Shown piece by piece: positions 57,039-64,000 of a stretch of 64,000 nt of DNA; the stretch's first letter is position 1, and each line of letters starts with the position of its first letter. The DNA comes from Pseudopithomyces maydicus. Lineage: Eukaryota; Ascomycota; Dothideomycetes; Pleosporales; Didymosphaeriaceae. The notes beneath the pieces were generated by a model, which saw only the letters and a program-made list of their open reading frames with translations, was not told where the DNA came from and did no database searches. Position numbers and translations under genes: made by a program. The DNA lies in assembly GCA_026873275.1 (NCBI GenBank), contig JANTUC010000003.1:2976001-3040000 (forward strand). Reading direction: 5' to 3'.

Positions 57039-59518
57039 CTTTTGTGATGCTCAAGACCATGCAGTTTTATCGACAGAAGGGGATCATGTGCAATGTCGTG
57101 TGACGAAAGTAACCAGATACTGTTGCTGTGTACGTCCCTATGCAAGGTTTGAATTTTCAACAGCAAGTCCTCGGTGGCGTTGTTTCCAAGTTCGCCGTAG
57201 CTGCTCTGCAAGCAGCATGTCGAGGATAGGATGGAAGGAACGGCCGCTGCTCGTTCTCACCGCCTGACAACCGTCACACTGCATTGCAGTCACGGAAGAA
57301 GGATCCAACCGACCTGTCCGCCTTATTCGGGGCCAGAGTAACACTTTTGGTAGTTGGCAAAACTCTAGGGTGGAAACAACCAAAAAGACCTAAAGTGATG
57401 CTGCATTATTCGGTGAACCAAATGCTCTCATTGGGCCTCTTCAAAACCATAAAAAGTAACAAGGCGGGTTACACGCTGAGCGTGTGCCGTATTCCAGCTA
57501 CCATTCGCTTTCTTTTGCCCAGCTCAGTTGCTCCTGCAGCTTGTCAGCTCAAGCCGCTAAAATGCAAATCAATATATGGCAACGGTAGTGTCTAAACCAC
57601 TGGTCCGCTTGTGAAGTTCACGTCTCTGTGTAACAATCCTGTACAAAAGAACGTGCGCAACTCTTTCCCTTTCTAAAAACGGCAAATTACTCGTGCCTGC
57701 CCATGCGTGAGCGATCCGTGCTGTTGAGGTTCGTGTTTGTACATTTCAGGAGCTAAAACAAATGTAGTCGGCGGAAAAAAAGCAGACGGGAAGTCAAACG
57801 AGATTCCCGACGACCCTCTTTCTCGTAACATGTGGGTGGCGGTCGAAGAATTTTCCCTTCATCGCGTGTGTACGAACTGCGAATTGGAGCTGTACTGTAT
57901 AGAGCATTGCTGTCTTACTAGCGGTGCAGCTCTATTCCGTTGTTGCACTAGACTGAAGCTTAGCCCTGCACAATGCTTGACAAGATATAGCCCGTGTTCA
58001 TTTATTTTCTCACTTTTCGTCCCATGGCAATGGCATGTAGGATGCTGCATATGAATGCGGGACCCCAATGTGCTGATGAGTCAGTACACCCCACGCAGCA
58101 GCAGTGCGCAAGGGTATTCACCCTCAGCGTAGTCTGACATTGCAGAACTCCGCGGCCCGACCATCGGAATGGGAGACCCAATATATTATAGCGAGGGATA
58201 TTCTTTTGCCCTTATCATTTGTAGGCGTAGCGGATTATAGAACGCAGGCTGGACTTGTGCATTTTTTCCTTTGGGCTCTGCAAAGTGTTTCGCCACTTTT
58301 CCATAAACCATCGGTTGGGGCCGATCCTGGCCTGTGCCTGAGATGTTTGAAGGTAACTTTTGTCGTAATTTGGCCACGTGGCTGGCAACCAATACTCATG
58401 AACGTGGCTGTTGCACTCGTTATAGTCTTAGGATGATCGCTTCCCTTAAGTATTTCCCAAAACGGCGAGGCTCCTGTTGGTACGGGTCCTGTGTCATTGC
58501 TTCGAGCGATCAGGATGAAATAGGGTTGATAGACTTTGGGCTCCGGTGAAGCTGTGATGTGGTACAACAACATGGTTGCAAGTGCGGGTACTTCCGTATT
58601 GGTTCATAGCCAGCCTGGAGTGCTGATGGTTATTGGTGTCCAAGTTGCTGATTCTACACTCTCGTGGATTCCACGAAAACAAAAAACCGCACTCCTTGCT
58701 CATGCCCGGCAGTTCGTGTTTAATCGAAGTAAGACGGACGAACGAGCTGCTGCGATCGGATATAGAGCCGAGATTCTGAAGACGAATAAAAAGTCAGAAT
58801 CTAAGCTGCACTGCTGCTGATCTGTCCGTAGGATTGGGCTCGCTCATGCACTAGCATCACTGTAGCGTGCTGCAGTTGCTGATGTGTTTTCGGATACGTG
58901 GTAGTAGCGGCCATGTCCGTTACGAAAATACCGGGACATGTCCACTCTGCATGTGATTTTGGAGAGATAAGATGGAGCCTGGCTCGGTTATTGGTGCCGA
59001 GAGGACTGGCGTTTGATCAAGTGGCCAGGCTTCTATGCTTTTAACCACTGGAGGTAGTAGACCCGTCCGCCGTAACCGCACAACCCGAATGCGAGAGCAG
59101 GCATGTTCTCACATAACATGACAAGGATGATCGATGATGGAAAAAAGTGCTCGTCTGTGCAGAAGTCCTTCTAGCGTGTTGCTAGTCTTCCGAGCATCGT
59201 TTTGTTGTGGAAAGGCTGCACCACCGGACCGAGCACAGATAGTAAGCTATTCGGGATCTACGGTGTCTCAAGCTGCCGTTCCCGAACTTAGCTTACCGTG
59301 AGTATCTATTGCGAGCCTCTGACCAATGTACGGGGGACACTTGGTGAATATTTGAACGGGATGCACATAGCACGTGACTGTTGTGAACGGCCTTTCAGCC
59401 CTTCAGAGTAGTTAGCGTACTATAAAAGCAGGGAACAACAGAGAGTGGCTGTCGAGCAAACCACCACAGAATTTGGCATATTTTGTAGCACTAGCAGAGC
59501 ATTTTCTCACCTGGAAGC
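57039..59518. other. Gene-poor region
   Basis: Several short overlapping frames, none with family features. A TATA box for the next gene is at the right end. Confidence 0.5.
59421..59428 (+). promoter_or_regulatory. TATA box of the small unknown gene
   Basis: TATAAAAG lies 98 bases upstream of the ATG at 59519. Confidence 0.55.
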
Positions 59519-60099
59519 ATGCCCGGCCCACCTCTTGCGAAGAGTAGGCCGAAGTCGGACTTAATGGTCAGACTCAATCTGACGGGTGAAATAGGAGAGG
59601 AAATCTATAACTTGTTATATGTAAGACGATTCGAGATGTGTGAGCGATTTAGCTTACCTGTAAGAAAACAGGACGAGGCTGTTGTTGGACGAAAGAACCT
59701 GAGCGAGGATTACAACGCTCTGACCGAATACTCTAGAAACAAGCGAGTCCAGCAGCCATACCGATGGGATGACCTTCAAGAGACGTATAGACACAGAGAG
59801 AGGATGAGCATTGTTGCACGAGCCGGACCCAGGACACGATTGTACTATCAAGAGGGCCAGTATGGCACAACCGTAGTGGACAACTGGGTGGCAGATTGGT
59901 TCTTGTGGCATAGCTTCCGATTTCGCGATAATCGAACCACAATCGACCCACCAAGAGGTGTTACAACAACACATAATTCTTCTGCTCGAGGTAAGACAAT
60001 ACAACAAAAATGGTTCCCAGAGATGATTGCATGGCTGAGCGTCGTGTAGGTACATCTAGTGTTGGGTATTGGAACACCATTCTTCACCCAGAGCACTGA
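59519..60099 (+). CDS. Small protein of unknown function
   Basis: Read as two exons, 59519-59990 and 60050-60099, giving 173 residues (GTAAGA donor, GCTGAGC branch, TGTAG acceptor, 59-base intron, phase 1). Unspliced, the frame stops at 60049 with 176 residues; which is used is unclear. The protein has an aromatic and Arg-rich body: RLNLTGEIGEEIYNLLYVRRF, VVGRKNLSEDYNALTEYSR, PYRWDDLQETYRHRERMSIVARAG, LYYQEGQYGTTVVDNWVADWF. I recall similar uncharacterised Dothideomycete proteins with the same VGxKNLSxDYN pattern; function unknown. A TATA box sits 98 bases upstream. Confidence 0.65.
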
Positions 60100-62227
60100 A
60101 CACCAATCTACACCGTTGCTTGGCTGCTCGAAAAGGTCCAAACATATAGATCGACCTGTAGATGGCAAACCAAGGCCCAGGTGACCTGGCCTGTAGATGA
60201 CATGTGGCCGGAAGTCATTCAAGCACCCGCTTCCTCGGACGATTTCGATCCCGTCGAATACTCACATTCTTGTTCCTCTTGTTACTCCTGCTACTATTTA
60301 TTCGCGTATCGGATATTGTTCTATCGCTGTTGGAGGGAAAACCACAAAACATTTCGTCGGTCGTCATGACGGGTGAGCGCCTATTGTAAAAGATTGCTTC
60401 GTATCCACCAGGACTATCTCTTTCATCTCGCCATCGATGACCGAAGACGAGATCTATACCCAATATATTTAAGAAAAGTTTCTCATCAGGATCGCTTTAT
60501 GGCTTCGACGTGTCGTGATGAGTGTGCCTTGGTGTTCGACTGTTTGTGACTCCAGTCGCAGTAGGACGCAGTGAAATTCGAAGGACGATAATCGAGAAAT
60601 GGAATCGACAAGGACATCTGCTACAATTATTGAAACATCCAGAGAGAATAAAGATAAATGTAGTCGGGTTAAGGTCCCGCGGTCGTTGGGCCGGACGGTA
60701 GAGAGGCAAGTGGGGCCGGGCTAGTGGTTGGAAGCTACGACCATGTTATCATGGTAGCTACTGGTGCAAAGCGACGGACCAGATCCCCGTTGCAATGGAG
60801 CGATTCATGTCGACTGACTAGTTATATGTTCGATTGATAGCCAGCCAATGACCTGGTGGTGGTAAGCATGGGCAGACCTCGACGCAGCTGCAAAGCACTC
60901 TATTTGGATATACAAACCGACCCATGAACACGATGAGCTAGTGGTTGGATGAATGTGCCTGTATCATTGGATTCAGCCAAGCATAACAGTAATTGAACAA
61001 CTAAAATTGCGCAAGAATCGAAGCGAGAATGCCATCCCACGAGCAAATAAACAAGCAATAAAAATACGTACCATTCTCGAAAAACGCGAAAGGATGTGTA
61101 TGTATATAAGAAGTACGTACACATCTTCCTCAAGAAAGGAATCATAATCCAAAATTCCAATCGAACCCACCCCACGGAAAGACCCACCCTATATAAAAAC
61201 CTCCCATCTCAACATTATGAACAAAACCAGAAAATCCATAATCTCATCCGCCCCCCAACTACTCAAATCACCTACCGTACCTCCCCGTCGTATCAATCCC
61301 AGCCCCAGTACCCGGAACCCACGCATCCGCAACACCGCACCCCATTGCCTCCACGTCGATCCCTGCGCCGCCATCCAATCTTCTTCTGCCATACATACAT
61401 CCATAAAAACCCTACATACTGCCTACACCGCACCGCACCGTGCTGAACATACGTACATCCACACGCACGTACCGTACAAATTCCATCCCGACAAACCGCA
61501 TCCGCATCTGCGCCCAGCATCGTGCATGAAGCAGACGAGCATCGCCGCAGTGGTCTGGGATGCTCGGGTGGTGCTTCCGGCGAATGGGGGTGCGGACTGG
61601 GGGTGCTCGGGGCGGGCGGATAGCGTGGTTTAGGGGAGGGGACGGGGGCGTGGGTGAAGCGAGCGAACGGGGGCAAGGGCAGGCGCAGGGTCGGAGGTTG
61701 TGGCGGCGGTTGAGATTGGGGATTGGAGTGGAGTTGCATACGTACGTACGTCGCAGGAAGGCATGGGATTGATTGATGGTATATGTATGTATGTGTGTGT
61801 GTTTGTTCGTAGAGATAAGTGATGTGGAGGGAAGGGTCTGTTGTAAGAAGGGCGTACTGCCTGCGCCGATAGGGAACGTTGAAATCAGTAGATAATGCAG
61901 ATTGAATTACCTACCAACCTACCTACACTATTACCGTGTGCGTGTACAGTACGGTAGGCTGCCGGCACGATCTACAACCTTAACGCCATCGCTATGCAAA
62001 AATAGAAAACCCGTCCCTCGTTCGATCGATGGCAACGTCTCCTCGCCTCATTTGCCCCCCCACTGATTAACGTTCTGGCCCTCAGTGGCGCGCCTCCGAT
62101 ATTCACGGTTGCAAAATCCCTGCGCCCGAAAATCTCCGGATGTTATGGACCCTGAAAATCGAGGACTACAGTACACATGTATGCTAGTCTATGTACCACC
62201 CTGCAGCGGTTCGAAAGCAAATGTTAG
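60100..62227. other. Gene-free region before TFB1
   Basis: No gene supported. It contains short ACAT and GTAC repeats around 61740-61800. Confidence 0.5.
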
Positions 62228-64000
62228 TTAGACCTTGCTCTGCCGCAGCTGCTCCTGCAACGCCGTCTTGTACTCGTGTCTCGCCTTGTCGATGGCGCGT
62301 CGGAGGGGCTCGACGAAGCTGTTTACGGCTTTGGCGCCGCCTTTGATGTTGTCTGGGGAGAACTTGCGCTTCTTGCCAGTGCGCTGGGTGTAGAGGTCGT
62401 TTTCTTCGAGCTTCGCTTGGATGCGCACTGAGCGCTCGGCTTCGGCGGTGTCGGCGACGGCCTTGATTCTGTCGAGCGACTTGTCTAATGTCTCGACGAG
62501 TTTGGCTACTTCGTTGGCACGCTCAGCGTCTCCGGAGTAGAAGACTGCCCAGAAGTAGTGGAGGAATTCGACGGTGGTGTCGTGCGCCATTTTCAGATTG
62601 TCATAGACTTGATCGGAAAGTCCCAGCTTGATGGCTTCTTCTTTGGATTGCGTATCCGAATTTGAAATAAACTCGTCGCCGAGGCGTTGACGCTGCTTGA
62701 TCGCATTGACAATCTGCGAATAGGCACCTTTCCGCGACGATCTGCTGCCTACCTTGGGCTTCTTAGTGGCATTAGATTCTTCATCGCTGCTGCTATCATC
62801 TTCAGCTCCTATGGCAGCCTGTAAGTTTATGCCGCCCTTTTGAGTCTGGTTCGCGCTGATGTTCTGAGATTCGCGCTGCATGATAGAGAGAACCTGAGCG
62901 GTAGTGCGCTGCGCGTATGTTTCAGCACTACTAGACGTATGCACACCCTGCCCAGCGGAAAAGAACTGGCTTTGGTCCTGGAGATTGAGCACGATACGGT
63001 TGTCGTCAGCTGCGCGCTCCAGATCGCGCAGTACAAGCTGATTGTATGTTTCCTCGTCCAACCCTGCAGGCCCATGACGATCAGCACTATCTGTAGGCGG
63101 AACTTCTGCCATCATCTTCTCACTCATCCGGTTCAGTGTGCGCAAGATGGGAACTTTCTCGTGGGACGCTGGACGCATCTTTTCGTCTGGCCGGTTGCCT
63201 TGCTTTTGGCTGTGATTTTGCTCGTTTCCTTCCACGTCAAGGAAAAGAGGAATAGAGGGAACAAGGAGCTGGGGAGCAGCGTCGGCCGCTTCATTAAAAT
63301 TCAGGTATTTGTCCAATTTCGGATCAGTGGGATCGATCTTGTCGTTGATGCGTTCACCTCGCAACTTTTTGATAAGACGACTGTTGAAGAAACGAGACCA
63401 AAAATCCCTCTCAGTCAAAGGCGGCACATTCTCGTTGTACACCTTTTTGATTAATGGATGCTGCGCGAAGATGAGCTGGATTTGCTCTTTACTCATATTC
63501 AAAGTCTGCACACCGTCCACAACCGTGGGCTTCACGACGGAAAGAACGTTGTATGTGCCTGCGCCTTGCTTCTTCTCCACAGCGTGAGTCCTTAGCAGAT
63601 TTACTCTTGTGGCCCAGAACTGATTGGAGAACTGTGCGAGAGAGATGGACTCTGGCTTGTCACGAAGAGCCTGATCAAAACGTTTGCGCAGGTCTTCATT
63701 CAGGTTCAAAAGTGAACGCTGCAGCGCGATATCTACCAGCAGCTTCGCATCGTCATATGGATCCTCCTTATCCTTTGGTGTGCCAACCAGTGTTTGTGCT
63801 ATGGTCATGGAAGCCGAAGCACCGCCATTGTCCGGTCCAGGCGTCGGCGTCGGCGTTGCAGCGGCAGCAGGAGTAGCCACTGCAGGCACAGTAGCCGCCT
63901 TGTTTTTGAAGTCCTCTATGCATTTGCGCAATATACCGGTTATGGTCTGTTGGTCTTCGCGAGCTGCAGCGGAGGTAAAGGTGAAAGTATGGTTCTCGGT
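62228..64000 (-). CDS. TFB1: TFIIH subunit TFB1/p62 (5' end outside window)
   Basis: The visible 590 codons run from the right edge to the TAG at 62228; the first coding part lies beyond 64000. At the edge, HTFTFTSAAAREDQQTITGIL is the end of the PH-like domain that binds activators and TFIIE. Two BSD-type regions follow: LLNLNEDLRKRFDQALRDKPESISLAQFSNQFW, then PPLTERDFWSRFFNSRLIKKL with the BSD signature F-W-x-x-F-F. Next come FNEAADAAPQLLVPSIPLFLDVEGN, HGPAGLDEETYNQLVLRDLERA and a helical C-terminus ending LQEQLRQSKV. TFB1 is a core TFIIH subunit for RNA polymerase II initiation and nucleotide excision repair. No break in the visible part. Confidence 0.92.
   Translation of the reverse strand, partial: TENHTFTFTSAAAREDQQTITGILRKCIEDFKNKAATVPAVATPAAAATPTPTPGPDNGGASASMTIAQTLVGTPKDKEDPYDDAKLLVDIALQRSLLNLNEDLRKRFDQALRDKPESISLAQFSNQFWATRVNLLRTHAVEKKQGAGTYNVLSVVKPTVVDGVQTLNMSKEQIQLIFAQHPLIKKVYNENVPPLTERDFWSRFFNSRLIKKLRGERINDKIDPTDPKLDKYLNFNEAADAAPQLLVPSIPLFLDVEGNEQNHSQKQGNRPDEKMRPASHEKVPILRTLNRMSEKMMAEVPPTDSADRHGPAGLDEETYNQLVLRDLERAADDNRIVLNLQDQSQFFSAGQGVHTSSSAETYAQRTTAQVLSIMQRESQNISANQTQKGGINLQAAIGAEDDSSSDEESNATKKPKVGSRSSRKGAYSQIVNAIKQRQRLGDEFISNSDTQSKEEAIKLGLSDQVYDNLKMAHDTTVEFLHYFWAVFYSGDAERANEVAKLVETLDKSLDRIKAVADTAEAERSVRIQAKLEENDLYTQRTGKKRKFSPDNIKGGAKAVNSFVEPLRRAIDKARHEYKTALQEQLRQSKV

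Noticed and set aside
58072..58105. CTGATGAG sequence resembling a hammerhead ribozyme core
   Set aside because: No matching GAAA segment or supporting stems were seen at proper spacing.
1..64000. tRNA, rRNA and CRISPR features
   Set aside because: Looked for B-box (GGTTCGAATCC-like) and spaced direct repeats; none found with a supporting cloverleaf or array structure.

Overview
The window is nuclear DNA of a filamentous ascomycete (Pezizomycotina). The reasons are short GT-AG introns (mostly 50-140 bases) with CTAAC/CTGAC-type branch sites, compact genes on both strands, a fungal-type poly(A)-binding protein, and fungal families such as DUF3176, AzgA purine permeases and a PL3 pectate lyase. 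The set of lineage-restricted proteins and the plant-cell-wall enzyme suggest a plant-associated Dothideomycete; that placement is inference. No bacterial operons, CRISPR arrays, rRNA genes or recognisable tRNA genes were seen.

Layout. 0-8.5 kb: an ankyrin-repeat protein, a small AT-hook protein, two spliced proteins of unknown function, and between the latter a 243-bp tandem duplication next to a 9-bp minisatellite. 9.6-16.2 kb: a NADAR-domain protein (ADP-ribose glycosidase superfamily), a secreted RGG/lysine-rich protein whose C-terminus resembles the ADP-ribosyl cyclase/CD38 fold, and a DUF3176 membrane protein with one in-frame TAG where the family has Trp. 16.2-19.2 kb is gene-poor. 19.2-31.6 kb: AzgA-type purine permease, RIB3 (riboflavin pathway), an extended SDR epimerase/dehydrogenase, a small secreted cysteine-rich protein, a PL3 pectate lyase and the mitochondrial calcium uniporter MCU. 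32.6-48.1 kb, all on the minus strand: PAB1, a large proline-rich/coiled-coil protein, fructose-1,6-bisphosphatase and the 2-oxoglutarate dehydrogenase E1 subunit. 48.1-64 kb: an AT-rich island, a mitochondrial DUF1992 protein, a long Ser-rich low-complexity ORF, a small unknown protein and the 3' part of TFB1 (TFIIH p62), which runs off the right edge.

Two themes stand out. First, the NADAR gene lies 1.4 kb upstream of, and on the same strand as, the secreted CD38-like candidate: a possible pair acting on NAD/ADP-ribose chemistry. Second, at least eleven reading-frame breaks fall in six or more conserved genes between 19.6 and 51.6 kb. Nearly all are single missing bases in short homopolymers, and one is in PAB1, expected to be essential. 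This argues for systematic sequence error rather than gene decay. By contrast the DUF3176 TAG is a substitution, not an indel, and deserves separate attention.
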